Source: Defluviitaleaceae bacterium (GTDB lineage Bacteria; Bacillota; Clostridia; Lachnospirales; WQUN01). From it: a DNA stretch of 64,000 nt. Shown piece after piece: positions 1-8,091 of the stretch (the stretch's first letter is position 1; the number at the start of each line of letters is the position of its first letter). The stretch covers positions 28,586 to 92,585 of the forward strand of contig WQSG01000002.1 in assembly GCA_009788055.1 (NCBI GenBank), given 5' to 3'. The translations under genes were made by a program, and so were the position numbers. The notes under the pieces are model-generated. The model worked only from the letters and a program-made list of their open reading frames with translations. It made no database searches and was not told the DNA's origin.

Positions 1-907
1 GCTTTGATTTATACAGCTCCACGCGCACGGGGTCTGTTCCGTGTTCGGCGTAAAATTCCACGCCGGCTTTGGCTAAATAATCCATGTTTTTGTGCGGAAA
101 TGCATATTCCATGCAGTATAAATCATAGTAGGATATTAGCCCTTTTTCGTGCCAAAGCTTGAAAAAGAAACCCTTGTAACCTTGTTCGATTACTTCCTTG
201 ACCTTGTTATAAATCCGCGCCAATACGTTATTGCTTCCACGCGAACCGTAGGCGAGATAATCGTCTATGTGAACAGTGCCGTCTTTTTCGTGTTTTATAT
301 CGCCGTTCCACTTGTACTTGCTTAAATTCGTGTGCATATGCTTTACTTTCCCGCGAGAATCTTTTTTAATCAAATTTGAAATGTTTGAAATGGCATTCGT
401 ATGGAAGCAATAATCTATGCGGCTTTCCCTGCACCAAGACACGGTACAAGAGTATTCCGCAAGTAATGCTTCTACTTTGCTGAATGAATCTTCAAGCATT
501 GCTTCAATATTTTTTGTCCATAATCCAAACGAACGGATTTGCACCACAAAGCGCGGGGTATCGTCATTGGGCAGGGTTTTGCAACAGAAAATATCGTAGT
601 AATCGGGTTCGCCTACGCAGTACCCATACGCGCTGTAGGATTTTAGCAAGTAGTATAAACCTTGTGAAAATTCGATAGGTTCATGTATTTTTATTGCTTC
701 GGCTTTGCTCTCCTCCAGACCTTCAAGAAGGTTTTGCAAACCCGCGGGGATATCTTCTTTGCCGTCATTGGTAACAAAAACCGTATAGTAAATGTTATCT
801 ATGGTGCTTATGGTTTTTTCGCGCTTTAAGCCAAAGTACTGTTTTTGCAGGTCTTTAGGCAGTTCTTTGAAAAATTCGGAGCGGGTGGTTTCAATTAAAT
901 ATCCCAT
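1..907 (-). CDS. Rolling-circle replication initiation protein (Rep_trans / phage replication initiation factor type), C-terminus outside window
   Basis: This frame is open from an ATG preceded by AAAGGGG to the window edge, giving 302 residues without a stop. The protein is expected to nick the double-strand origin of the phage replicative form. Family-like stretches are FVVQIRSFGLW near residue 155, SRIDYCFHTNAIS near residue 200 and YGSRGSNNVLARIYNKV near residue 250; the R-x-D-Y-x-x-H-T-N pattern is typical of replication initiation factors of Gram-positive plasmids and filamentous phages. The domain call comes from recalled motifs. It lies downstream of the assembly operon on the same strand, separated by a hairpin-rich gap. 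The C-terminal part is not visible. Confidence 0.8.
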   Translation of the reverse strand, partial: MGYLIETTRSEFFKELPKDLQKQYFGLKREKTISTIDNIYYTVFVTNDGKEDIPAGLQNLLEGLEESKAEAIKIHEPIEFSQGLYYLLKSYSAYGYCVGEPDYYDIFCCKTLPNDDTPRFVVQIRSFGLWTKNIEAMLEDSFSKVEALLAEYSCTVSWCRESRIDYCFHTNAISNISNLIKKDSRGKVKHMHTNLSKYKWNGDIKHEKDGTVHIDDYLAYGSRGSNNVLARIYNKVKEVIEQGYKGFFFKLWHEKGLISYYDLYCMEYAFPHKNMDYLAKAGVEFYAEHGTDPVRVELYKSK

Positions 908-927
908 ATTGACCCCTTTATATTTTT

Positions 928-953
928 TGTGGTCAAAAGCCGATTTGACCACA
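928..953. repeat. Perfect 10-bp hairpin just upstream of the replication initiator
   Basis: TGTGGTCAAA and TTTGACCACA form a perfect inverted repeat with a 6-nt loop, about 20 bp upstream of the initiator start codon. In a rolling-circle element such a hairpin could be an operator for the initiator or part of the double-strand or single-strand origin. No nick-site consensus was recognised, so the role is open. Confidence 0.6.
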
Positions 954-1076
954 TTTTATTTTTGCCGTTCAACCCGCATTATGTGGGGTTTTGTTGCCCG
1001 AAAATGTTAATTATTCGTGGGGCGTTGTACATACCTGCCCCCAACCTCCCCTGCGGTTCTAAATTTTGTCTCCAAA

Positions 1077-1133
1077 AAATAGTCCCGCCGCCGGACTACG
1101 CAAGCTCCGCCGTTCGGCGGAACTATTTTTTTA
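1077..1133. terminator. Large bipartite hairpin after the phage assembly operon
   Basis: Outer arms AAAAATAGT and ACTATTTTT enclose a second perfect hairpin, TCCGCCG-TTCG-GCGGA like. It starts 8 bp past the zot stop codon and has A/T runs on both sides, so it can act as a rho-independent terminator in either direction. In the single-stranded phage genome it would also be a stable hairpin, so a packaging or minus-strand origin role is possible. Confidence 0.6.
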
Positions 1134-1141
1134 CAAACAAT

Positions 1142-1810
1142 TTATACTTGGTCGATTTTGGTTGTTATTACTTCGCGCCAATCATCGCGTTTTAGGTGGG
1201 CGTACTTCTCCAAGACTTCAGTGAAAATGGTATAGCTATCGTAGATTTTGAAAAGGAATGCACGACCAAACATAAAACTTGTACTGATTTTATTATTTGT
1301 GCTTTTGATTGCCGCCCACTCTTCGCGATGCACGAACAGCGTTACAGGAAACCACCACAGCAAGTTAGAAACTTTGCGGTGCTTTACTTCTATTTCAATG
1401 AGTTTTACTATTACCTTATCCAAGAAAGATGAATGTTGGGTTAGCAGATAAATATTAAAACCCAAGTGGCGGTGCGATTGAAAAAACCACAGCCAATCTT
1501 TTCTGCCGGGTTGATTCCATTCGCGGGAATTGAAAATAACTTGGCACTCGTCCAAAAAAACAAGGGTTTGACCTTCCTTGTCCTTTTCATGCATATTTAC
1601 CATGTACATATACAGATGTTCCGGCGTGATATCTTGAATAGATATTCTGATGTAGTCGCCGATGGGCTTCGCGCCGTCTTTGGATATGACATCTATGTTG
1701 ATGGGGACGGTGCTTATTACGTTTTGACCGCGAAGCAATGCGTCATGTATATCCCGCGCCATATGCACCGACTTGCCATTACCCGGTCCGCCTGTGTATA
1801 CTTTTATCAT
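1142..1810 (-). CDS. Zot/pI-family phage assembly ATPase
   Basis: This is the inner-membrane ATPase that drives filamentous virion extrusion. The Walker A motif GGPGNGKS lies at residues 6 to 13, and a Walker B-like TLVFLDECQVIF lies near residue 85, both typical of Zot/pI proteins. I chose the ATG at 1810 over an upstream one because its ATG overlaps the preceding stop as ATGA and the protein then begins MIKVYTGGPG, like its relatives. The product is only 222 residues and shows no clear transmembrane helix or extracytoplasmic domain after the ATPase core, so it is shorter than the pI proteins of Gram-negative phages. The name refers to the family; nothing suggests toxin activity. Confidence 0.88.
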   Translation of the reverse strand: MIKVYTGGPGNGKSVHMARDIHDALLRGQNVISTVPINIDVISKDGAKPIGDYIRISIQDITPEHLYMYMVNMHEKDKEGQTLVFLDECQVIFNSREWNQPGRKDWLWFFQSHRHLGFNIYLLTQHSSFLDKVIVKLIEIEVKHRKVSNLLWWFPVTLFVHREEWAAIKSTNNKISTSFMFGRAFLFKIYDSYTIFTEVLEKYAHLKRDDWREVITTKIDQV

Positions 1811-2130
1811 TTGATAATCCCCGACTTTCTTAAATAAATCATAAGAACATGAAAACCAATCATTGCTTGAAGCCACGCACCCAAGGCAGATAAAATAGGA
1901 ACAACCGGAACAAAAAATGCTACATACCTAAAGTAAGGTATGGTGCTTACCATATTTGCAAGTAAGTTGACCGGAATACGCAAAGGGCTTCTTGGTAATA
2001 ATCCTATAGCCCCTAGCCCAATGGACATGGTAGCCAGCATTATAACCGGAACTACCGCCTTAATTATGGCTTTACCCACCGCCGATGTAACAAGCCACAA
2101 GAAAAACGCTTTTAATGCACCAAGAATCAT
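1807..2130 (-). CDS. Three-helix phage membrane protein, pVI-like minor coat protein
   Basis: The 107-residue product is almost entirely hydrophobic, with likely helices near residues 5 to 45, 60 to 80 and 82 to 100 and a basic C-terminus. It has a good GGGAGG ribosome binding site 8 bp before the ATG and is translationally coupled to zot. Position between the large secreted protein and the Zot ATPase is where inoviruses place pVI (Ace in CTX phage), the cap protein needed for release. The assignment rests on position and topology, as no sequence motif was recognised. Confidence 0.65.
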   Translation of the reverse strand: MILGALKAFFLWLVTSAVGKAIIKAVVPVIMLATMSIGLGAIGLLPRSPLRIPVNLLANMVSTIPYFRYVAFFVPVVPILSALGAWLQAMIGFHVLMIYLRKSGIIK

Positions 2131-2144
2131 TATTTTTTACCTCC

Positions 2145-4208
2145 CTACCAAACTAAAAATTTTCGAGTAAGTGTCATCATTGTAAACATAAACATCACAA
2201 AGTTGCTTAACCGTATTATTTGCACCATTGTAGCCCATTGAGGGTCGGCGAAATCCAATGTAAAAACGTGAACCAATCTTCCGCTACCGGAAGCACGGCA
2301 AGCAGGACATGAGCCAATAACCCAACATTCAGGAATACAAATATACAAATCACCGCTTGGTGCTTGCCAGCCAAGACCTTGCGAAAAATCAGGCATTGGT
2401 ATATACAGTTCAAAACGGGGTGCGACAGAAGAAAAAAACATGGGTTCTATCAGAAAATAATATTCTTCGGCTACATATCCTGTTTCTATATAATGAAAAA
2501 ATACCGCACGTTCTTGCGTGGTTGCTCCCGCCATCTCGGCAGGCATTTGTCCAAGTAAAATGCTTATAATATCCACAAAATCGCGCGGTAGCGAAAACGG
2601 GAAATAATCCATCAGGTCTATGCGCAAGTCAAATTCAAAGGGCGAGATGTATATTTCATCCCAATAATCCGGCGGCGGCTGGTTTATTTTTTCTATTTCC
2701 CGTAAGATGTCTTCCAGCGGTCTTGTAAGACGTCCTAAATCAAAATCTTCAAGTATTCGGGTTTGTTGCTGAAGTTGGCGTTCTATTTCTCGAAGGTCAC
2801 GGGGGGTTAGTCCGGGTTGGGGTTGCGGTGCGGGTGCTTCCTGCGGAAAGAACCAAGGTATGTTAGGGTTTCTTCTTCGTATTTCGTCGGCTTCTCTGCC
2901 GGGTACTATTACATCTTCCCATGTCATTTCTTCTAGTACGCGGCGGGCAAACTCGGGGAAGTGATCTGCGGGTATGTCCGGGAAAAATTCAGGGACTAAT
3001 AACGGAAAGGCGGCCATAGGCGCGGGTTCAGCATCCGCATCTGCGTCCGGGTTGTTAGCGCGTTCCCTAATTCTTTCCAAAACTTCCGTTACGTTGTTTA
3101 AGGCGTTTACAGGGTCGAGGGTTATACCGGGCGCGGATTGGTCAGGTTGCACCAGTGGGTATAAATCAACATAAATGAAAGAAACATTACCATGCCTAGT
3201 ACGATAGGGTGATGAACTAGCAGTAACATCACAGTGTGCAAGCATTAAACGACCATCAGAATATCGAATATAAAACCCTAACACGGCCCCAAAACCATTA
3301 TTAGAAATATGGCGTGAATGGATTTGTTCACCGTTTCTTAAAACTCGTAAACTTGTGTTTGATGCCATGTAAATTGAGAAATAGTCACCATCTAATGTAA
3401 AACTACGCCTTAATCCGTGTTGTGTTATTGCCGCACGAAAATATGAATTGTCTAGTACATTCCAATTTGAAGAGGCTATTTGCAATACAGGCAAACCCGA
3501 TATATGATATCCAATAAACAATTGATGCGGGGGACGTTGCCCCGGGCGGTGCGGGCGCATATCCCAGTAATCGCGGTGGAAGAAATCAAAATAGCGCGGA
3601 CAAAAATAATAGCCTTGGGAATACATTGTTTCCTCGGCTATATTCCGCCAACTGTGTATTAATGTTTCTATCCATGGCGCGTTTACGTTGTACAGCAACA
3701 CAGGTACCATTGTTCCGGCTATCAGGCGATAACCCCAATGCGGCGGCTTTTGCGGCGGTTCATAGTCCGGGCGATTTGCGCGTCTTCGTGCGTTTTCTAT
3801 ATGATGTTGCATTTCAATGCTTGCGTTACGTATCTTTTCTTTTACTTCTGGGCAAATTACATCATCTCCCGCAGGGTTTGCATGATTCATAACATTTATA
3901 GGGTTTGCATGGCGATGTGACCAGTCTTCAATCGGTGAATCATTCCATGTACGAGATATGCAAAAATTCGGCAAACAAGCCATCACCTCCCACCATGCGG
4001 GTTCACATATGCAAGTACTATTATTTTGCGGAATGCGTATACCGGACGCTATACCAATTACATCCAGCAATAAGTTTAAACCCTCTGCGGCTTTGGGTAG
4101 TACCGTTGCACTAGCATGGGTTTGCACGGGCTGGAAAGACGAAAAAAACACAGCAATTACGGCTATCATCATGAAAATCCTTTGTAATTTTAATGGCTTG
4201 TCGTTCAC
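2145..4208 (-). CDS. Large secreted, C-terminally anchored pIII-like adsorption protein
   Basis: The protein (about 687 residues) begins with a signal peptide ending near THASA and ends with one hydrophobic segment (NFVMFMFTMMTL) followed by a basic tail, the topology of pIII-type adhesins. A GTG start with AAGGGG 9 bp upstream is preferred; a TTG three codons earlier is possible. The middle holds a Pro-rich, Gln-rich coiled-coil-like stretch around residues 440 to 500. Two cysteine motifs of similar spacing, IC-x-P-x-x-W followed by C-x3-C or C-x2-C, occur near the mature N-terminus and again just before the anchor. Receptor specificity cannot be inferred. It would sit at the virion tip and mediate host binding and release. 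Confidence 0.7.
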   Translation of the reverse strand: MNDKPLKLQRIFMMIAVIAVFFSSFQPVQTHASATVLPKAAEGLNLLLDVIGIASGIRIPQNNSTCICEPAWWEVMACLPNFCISRTWNDSPIEDWSHRHANPINVMNHANPAGDDVICPEVKEKIRNASIEMQHHIENARRRANRPDYEPPQKPPHWGYRLIAGTMVPVLLYNVNAPWIETLIHSWRNIAEETMYSQGYYFCPRYFDFFHRDYWDMRPHRPGQRPPHQLFIGYHISGLPVLQIASSNWNVLDNSYFRAAITQHGLRRSFTLDGDYFSIYMASNTSLRVLRNGEQIHSRHISNNGFGAVLGFYIRYSDGRLMLAHCDVTASSSPYRTRHGNVSFIYVDLYPLVQPDQSAPGITLDPVNALNNVTEVLERIRERANNPDADADAEPAPMAAFPLLVPEFFPDIPADHFPEFARRVLEEMTWEDVIVPGREADEIRRRNPNIPWFFPQEAPAPQPQPGLTPRDLREIERQLQQQTRILEDFDLGRLTRPLEDILREIEKINQPPPDYWDEIYISPFEFDLRIDLMDYFPFSLPRDFVDIISILLGQMPAEMAGATTQERAVFFHYIETGYVAEEYYFLIEPMFFSSVAPRFELYIPMPDFSQGLGWQAPSGDLYICIPECWVIGSCPACRASGSGRLVHVFTLDFADPQWATMVQIIRLSNFVMFMFTMMTLTRKFLVW

Positions 4209-4263
4209 CTTCTCCAACCCCTTCTATGTAAGTGGCGCGGAGCTCTTCGCGCCTGTGTGCTTC

Positions 4264-4461
4264 TTAGCGTCCGACCATTCTTTTGAAAGAACCTGTCATG
4301 ATGCCTACTACTGCAAGCATACCGAGAATTCCCACTGCTACAGGTACAATTGCGGTTATAATAGCACCCGCGCCGCCTGCGATTTGCGGCAAAACTATTG
4401 CCATTTCGGCTGTTAATGCGTCCGTCAAATCGCCAATGTGATTTGTTGCTGGTGGTGTCAT
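4264..4461 (-). CDS. Probable major coat protein (pVIII-like)
   Basis: The 65-residue product has an N-terminal region with acidic residues (D11, D14, E19), a long Gly/Ala/Ile/Val-rich helix from about 24 to 56, and a basic C-terminus (KRMVGR). That polarity, acidic outside, hydrophobic middle and basic DNA-facing end, is the signature of filamentous phage major coat proteins. There is no separate cleavable signal peptide, so membrane insertion would use the coat helix itself. GGAG lies upstream. It directly precedes the adhesin gene, as in known inoviruses. It is the best pVIII candidate of the three small proteins here. Confidence 0.65.
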   Translation of the reverse strand: MTPPATNHIGDLTDALTAEMAIVLPQIAGGAGAIITAIVPVAVGILGMLAVVGIMTGSFKRMVGR

Positions 4462-4478
4462 AATATCCCGTCTCCTTC

Positions 4479-4601
4479 CTATGGAAATTTAAATATATTC
4501 ATTGCGGACGATATCGCCAAATTGAACAGAAATATTACTGTTCCGGCTACCGTTCCGCTAACGAATCCGGCTGCTACTACCTCGCCTACTGTGTTTATCA
4601 T
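4479..4601 (-). CDS. Small single-helix phage protein, possible pVII/pIX-like coat protein
   Basis: This is a 40-residue, strongly hydrophobic protein (MINTVGEVVAAGF onward). The start at 4601 overlaps the preceding stop by one base (TGATG) and has a GGGGG motif 8 bp upstream. Longer in-frame starts exist but read back into the upstream gene. Size and position match the tiny minor coat proteins that start filament assembly. No motif was recognised, and an alternative is that this is the major coat protein instead of the next gene. Confidence 0.55.
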   Translation of the reverse strand: MINTVGEVVAAGFVSGTVAGTVIFLFNLAISSAMNIFKFP

Positions 4602-4798
4602 CACTTTCGCCCCCATAAAATCGCAAATATTGTTACTATGGACACTCCCAACCCGAATGCGTTTAGTCCTATAAGCCACAGTTGATTGGCTATTATTACT
4701 TCCGCAAATTGTAAAAACATTTCCTGTGTTACTGCGGGCGTGGGGATGGTTTCAGGGAGTAGCGCGGCAAGGGCTGTTCTTACTGCTAATTCGGTCAT
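4601..4798 (-). CDS. Small single-helix phage protein, coat-like
   Basis: The 65-residue product has a polar, Thr/Pro-containing N-terminal half and one hydrophobic helix near residues 36 to 61, ending in GRK. It overlaps the upstream ssDNA-binding-like gene by four bases (ATGA) and the next gene by one base, so translation of all three is probably coupled. Inoviruses place minor coat proteins here, but the exact role is unknown. Confidence 0.6.
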   Translation of the reverse strand: MTELAVRTALAALLPETIPTPAVTQEMFLQFAEVIIANQLWLIGLNAFGLGVSIVTIFAILWGRK

Positions 4799-5145
4799 GC
4801 CTCTTTACCTTTTACCGGGTGTAGTTCGGCGAGTGATACATATTCAAGGTTTATGGGCTGTATTTGCGCTTTTAGCTGGCGCGTTACCAGTTTCAGCGTT
4901 AATTCATACAGCGCGGGCGCGTGTTTTACCTTGGTTTGCAAATCTATCGGGAGTGTTACCTTTGACGGTTGAATCCCTAACGATATTTGTCCCCTTCCTC
5001 GCGCCGCCGCATCATCTTCCGGAGTTAGCTTGTCCGTTGGAATGTAAAAAAGGGTTAAGCCGCTGTTGGTTTCGCCTGTTTTCTCGTCCGTCATTTTGTA
5101 AGTGGTCGCGGACAGCACAAGGCATTTTTGTTTGAACTCTTGCAT
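4795..5145 (-). CDS. Probable phage ssDNA-binding protein (pV-like)
   Basis: The 116-residue product has no membrane segment, alternates short beta-like stretches with charged loops, and is flanked downstream by the coat genes. That is where filamentous phages encode the protein that coats the new single strand before packaging. AAGGAAG lies 7 bp before the ATG. I see no diagnostic OB-fold signature, so the call is by position, size and secondary-structure character. A different small regulatory protein would be the main alternative. Confidence 0.5.
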   Translation of the reverse strand: MQEFKQKCLVLSATTYKMTDEKTGETNSGLTLFYIPTDKLTPEDDAAARGRGQISLGIQPSKVTLPIDLQTKVKHAPALYELTLKLVTRQLKAQIQPINLEYVSLAELHPVKGKEA

Positions 5146-5190
5146 TCTTTTTCTTCCTTTCCGTTTTGGATTTTATTTTGTAGTTCCGGG

Positions 5191-5649
5191 CTACCTTGGG
5201 GGCAGTGCTAAAAATGGTGAAATGCTAAAATAATTTTGGTTTATTGCTCGTCTTGCATCGTTTATCGAAAAATCCAAATCATTTACGCCTATCCAAACGT
5301 AAAGTATTCTGTAAAAATCTATTGTTAATCGCACAGATGGAAAATTGGTTTGCGTTAAATACCACATTTCATGTGGAACACTTCCATCAAACTCATCTTC
5401 TATGAAATGCTGTAGCGAGTAACTAACCTGTAACATTAACTCTTGTTGCAGTTGATTCCTCGCAGGTCTTTCCACTATGCTTAAAATCACAGCACCGAAT
5501 AAAAGGGCAAATACAAGAACTACAAAAGACCCCGTAAGCGAACAACCAAAACGCTTTCCTAATTTTTCACCTTTCATAAGTATAAAAAACACATACAGAC
5601 CGGAAGCAAGTGTGAGAACACCCGCCACAATGATAATAATTAACTCCAT
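5191..5649 (-). CDS. Phage-region membrane protein of unknown function
   Basis: The 152-residue protein has two N-terminal hydrophobic helices (residues 3 to 24 and 38 to 60) followed by an extended soluble C-terminal domain rich in aromatic residues. GAGG lies 7 bp before the ATG. It belongs to the same minus-strand series as the structural genes. I do not recognise a family. The 274 bp upstream of it, before the next phage gene, hold only a short GTACGC/GCGTAC inverted repeat and no convincing gene. Confidence 0.6.
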   Translation of the reverse strand: MELIIIIVAGVLTLASGLYVFFILMKGEKLGKRFGCSLTGSFVVLVFALLFGAVILSIVERPARNQLQQELMLQVSYSLQHFIEDEFDGSVPHEMWYLTQTNFPSVRLTIDFYRILYVWIGVNDLDFSINDARRAINQNYFSISPFLALPPR

Positions 5650-5923
5650 GGTTACACCTCTTTATTTGATTTTTTACGCTCCACTCGTACCCGTCTAAAG
5701 CGGATACCGGGGCGGCTTGTACAAAGATTAGGTCAAAGGCGTTGGTTAAAACGCAATTATTTATTTGCGATGCTTTGGTGCAAGGGCGCGAAGCGGATGC
5801 GTGACGTGGGCGTTTTATTCTGTGACGGTTTTTGCTTGCGCCGGGGGTACGCACTGCGTACCTCTACCGCGCTTCCGCTTGCTGTTGGGGACGCTTCGCG
5901 TGGGTAGCTTGGGGGCTTCTGCG

Positions 5924-6103
5924 CTATTCGTCAGCGTTACGTTGTTGACGCACTATATCCGGCAAGCGTTTTTTTAAATACAGCATGACCAAAATTACTG
6001 TGATGAGGGACGTTATTGTTATTCCGACAAGTAAACCGAAAAGTATGCCTTGCACAAACATAATGCTTTCAAGAAATTCACCAAAGATAACCAGATAATC
6101 CAT
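5924..6103 (-). CDS. Small phage-region membrane protein
   Basis: This is a 59-residue protein with one long hydrophobic helix (about residues 16 to 42) and a basic, then mixed-charge tail (KKRLPDIVRQQRN). The ATG at 6103 is preferred over an upstream GTG because AAAGGG then lies 10 bp upstream. It is the first gene of the minus-strand phage series, directly after the large inverted repeat. Function unknown; it could be a further virion or assembly membrane protein. Confidence 0.5.
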   Translation of the reverse strand: MDYLVIFGEFLESIMFVQGILFGLLVGITITSLITVILVMLYLKKRLPDIVRQQRNADE

Positions 6104-6131
6104 TTTTCTCACACCCTTTCATTAGACCGTT

Positions 6132-6655
6132 GGCGGCGGCGCGGCTTCTTGCCACAATACATACAGGGCGGGGAAGCGACGGAACTTTGCGCGGTTACTG
6201 CCGGGAACGCTTTGCATATGGTTGTTCACTTCACGAAACAGGTTTCTTGGTCGGGGTAAGCCATCTGTTTACCACAGGTTTCCAACACATTTACCACACC
6301 CACCCTTGGAATTTTCTAAGTAAATTTGGGTTTACCACTCTTTCCACAGGCCTACCGTTGCTGTTTTGCCGCGCTAAAGCGCGGATTTATTTATGAAACA
6401 AATAAATCAAAAGCAAAACAAAACGGCTAAATGCCAGCCTATGGAAAGCGTGGAAAACCCAAATTTCCTAAGAAAATTTAGCCAAGGCTGGGCATGGAAA
6501 ATGCATTGAAAACCTGTGGAAAACAGATAGGCGGGCTTACACCGACCAAGAAACCTGTTTCGTTGTTTGGCGGAGGAAGTCGCGTTCCCCGCAGGGAGGG
6601 GGGAACTGTACCGCCTTTGGTAAGTGACGAGAAGGTCAACCGCCGCGCCGCCGCC
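6132..6655. repeat. 524-nt imperfect inverted repeat (two ~250-nt arms) in the phage intergenic region
   Basis: This fills most of the 744-bp gap between the structural operon and the HTH regulator. The outer ends are GGCGGCGGCGCGGC and its complement. A perfect 20-nt block, GAAACAGGTTTCTTGGTCGG, occurs at 6235 to 6254 with its exact complement at 6542 to 6561. The sequence between these pairs again with about three-quarters identity, including a CCACAGGTTT motif in each arm. The axis lies near 6395 and contains two short hairpins (CCGCGC-TAAA-GCGCGG and ATTTATTT/AAATAAAT). In ssDNA this would fold into one giant hairpin, so origin or packaging-signal function is plausible. No gene is supported inside it. 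Confidence 0.85.
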
Positions 6656-6758
6656 CTTTATGAAACAGATAAGCGCGGTGAAAGTTGGAAGTTGCTTCCA
6701 CTTGTTGGAATATTGTGGTATTTTTAGCAAGGCGAAACCTATTTTTATGCAAATATAT

Positions 6759-6796
6759 ATTTCAATATGAAATACAATATAGTTTCTTTATGAAAT
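6759..6796 (+). promoter_or_regulatory. Likely operators of the phage HTH regulator
   Basis: A perfect palindrome ATTTCA-ATA-TGAAAT is followed after 10 bp by a degenerate copy, TTTC-TTTA-TGAAA, and by a further TTGAAA half-site. They lie 50 to 90 bp before the start codon of an HTH regulator in an AT-rich stretch. Spaced palindromes at this place are typical of autoregulation. Confidence 0.5.
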
Positions 6797-6847
6797 TGTC
6801 AATACTTCACTTGAAATATTCTTAAAGAAATCAAGGATGTGATTATT

Positions 6848-7162
6848 ATGTACACAGAGGTTTTTGCATCTAGGTTAAAAAAAGCGCGTGAATACAATGG
6901 AATCACGCAACACGAAGTATCAAGAACAATTAAAATTAGCCAGTCAACCTATGCTAATTACGAAGCTGGTAAACGTGAACCAAACTTAGAAACTCTAGCC
7001 CTACTTTCCCGCCTGTATAATACAAAATCAGATTGGCTTATTGGCTTGACTTCTGACAGCGGATTAAACGAACTTAGCCAAATCCTTGAAGAACGCGAAC
7101 GTAAACGTATTCTTGAAAAAATGGAAAAAGAAGCCGAACTTGCAAGAAGGGTGTGGGGTTAG
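6848..7162 (+). CDS. XRE/Cro-CI family HTH regulator of the prophage
   Basis: The 104-residue protein has an N-terminal helix-turn-helix (residues 5 to 60) with the family pattern LKKAREYNGITQHEVSRTI and YANYEAGKREPNLETL, then a charged C-terminal helix. The ATG at 6848 has AAGGA 10 bp upstream; the GTG three codons earlier is too close to that site. It reads away from the structural operon, as a lysogeny regulator would. It probably binds the palindromes just upstream and controls its own gene and the phage operon; that is inference. Confidence 0.8.
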   Translation: MYTEVFASRLKKAREYNGITQHEVSRTIKISQSTYANYEAGKREPNLETLALLSRLYNTKSDWLIGLTSDSGLNELSQILEERERKRILEKMEKEAELARRVWG

Positions 7163-8079
7163 TGTCAACAATACAGATGTACGTAGGAACACAACATGGA
7201 ACTTCTATGTATATCGAAACAAACCTACTTACACATATAAATTATATTTTCAGAAACAGAGCTATATCTGAACACGAGTATATCATTCCCGTAAATGCAC
7301 ACGAAATAGACAGCGACTTCTCCGGCGAAATATCTTTGGGGATTTTTTTCAATACAGAAGTATCCGTATTTTATGAAAATGGTATAGCATCAAATTTTAG
7401 ATTCACCTACATACCCGCACCAGTGCGAGAACAACCCCCGGCAACCGCACCAAGAACGGCGGCGGAAATTGCAAATTCAATCCGCTCCGAACAACAACAA
7501 CCCCCTGCAACAAATCTTTTTATAGACGCTATCGAAAATATAAATAATTATCACATCATTTTGGTTGTATGTATCCTTGGTGCTTTTCTCGTACTCAAAA
7601 GAACTTATAAAAAAATAAAACTGGAACGCGCACAAAAAAACTGGGCTGAAAAATATGAAAATATCAAACAAGAAACCGAACACGCCAGAGTAAGTCGCGG
7701 ATGGCTTCCAAAAAATCAGCAAGTATATGACGATTATCTTAAAAAGCACAAATTAGACCCTTTGCCCGATTCTCTTTTTCGGAAAACTCCACAAGAAGGT
7801 GCGCACTATAATTCTGCACAATGGTCTGCAAACCCTAATTTAATCAATGGAAACGAATATACACTTTTCAACGAAGGAAAAATAGAAGTTTTGTGCCCTA
7901 ATTGTGATGGCTTAATTTTTAAACAACGTAACTTTTTTACAAATATGCATAACTATGTATGTAATAACCCTGCTTGTACTTTCACAACCATGGATTTTAC
8001 AAACATTAAACCGCTGAAATGCAGGGTATCAGAAGAAGTCAGGATGAAAGAAATTCTTAAAACAAACAAGGACTTTTAA
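7153..8079 (+). CDS. Accessory membrane protein with C-terminal four-cysteine zinc-ribbon-like domain
   Basis: The protein (up to 308 residues) has an N-terminal domain of about 90 residues, a Pro/Ala/Gln-rich linker, one transmembrane helix near residues 134 to 150 (HIILVVCILGAFLVL), a basic segment, and a C-terminal region with paired cysteines CPNCDG and CNNPAC that resembles a zinc ribbon. The start is uncertain: GTG codons at 7153 and 7162 both overlap or touch the regulator stop, suggesting coupling. I do not recognise the family. Its location makes it a prophage accessory gene, perhaps acting at the host membrane. Confidence 0.6.
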   Translation: MGLVSTIQMYVGTQHGTSMYIETNLLTHINYIFRNRAISEHEYIIPVNAHEIDSDFSGEISLGIFFNTEVSVFYENGIASNFRFTYIPAPVREQPPATAPRTAAEIANSIRSEQQQPPATNLFIDAIENINNYHIILVVCILGAFLVLKRTYKKIKLERAQKNWAEKYENIKQETEHARVSRGWLPKNQQVYDDYLKKHKLDPLPDSLFRKTPQEGAHYNSAQWSANPNLINGNEYTLFNEGKIEVLCPNCDGLIFKQRNFFTNMHNYVCNNPACTFTTMDFTNIKPLKCRVSEEVRMKEILKTNKDF

Positions 8080-8091
8080 CCTTATCCTGCG

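Noticed and set aside
1142..1810. Zonula occludens toxin (virulence factor)
   Set aside because: The motifs are those of the phage assembly ATPase domain. The family name is historical and the C-terminal region linked to toxin activity is absent.
5567..5854. 95-codon minus-strand frame between phage genes
   Set aside because: It overlaps the start of the two-helix membrane protein in another frame and has no ribosome binding site or coherent composition.
6407..6730. Short frames within the large phage inverted repeat
   Set aside because: Frames on both strands contain matching peptides (LFSTGFQ-type) because the arms are complementary; none has a binding site or family match.
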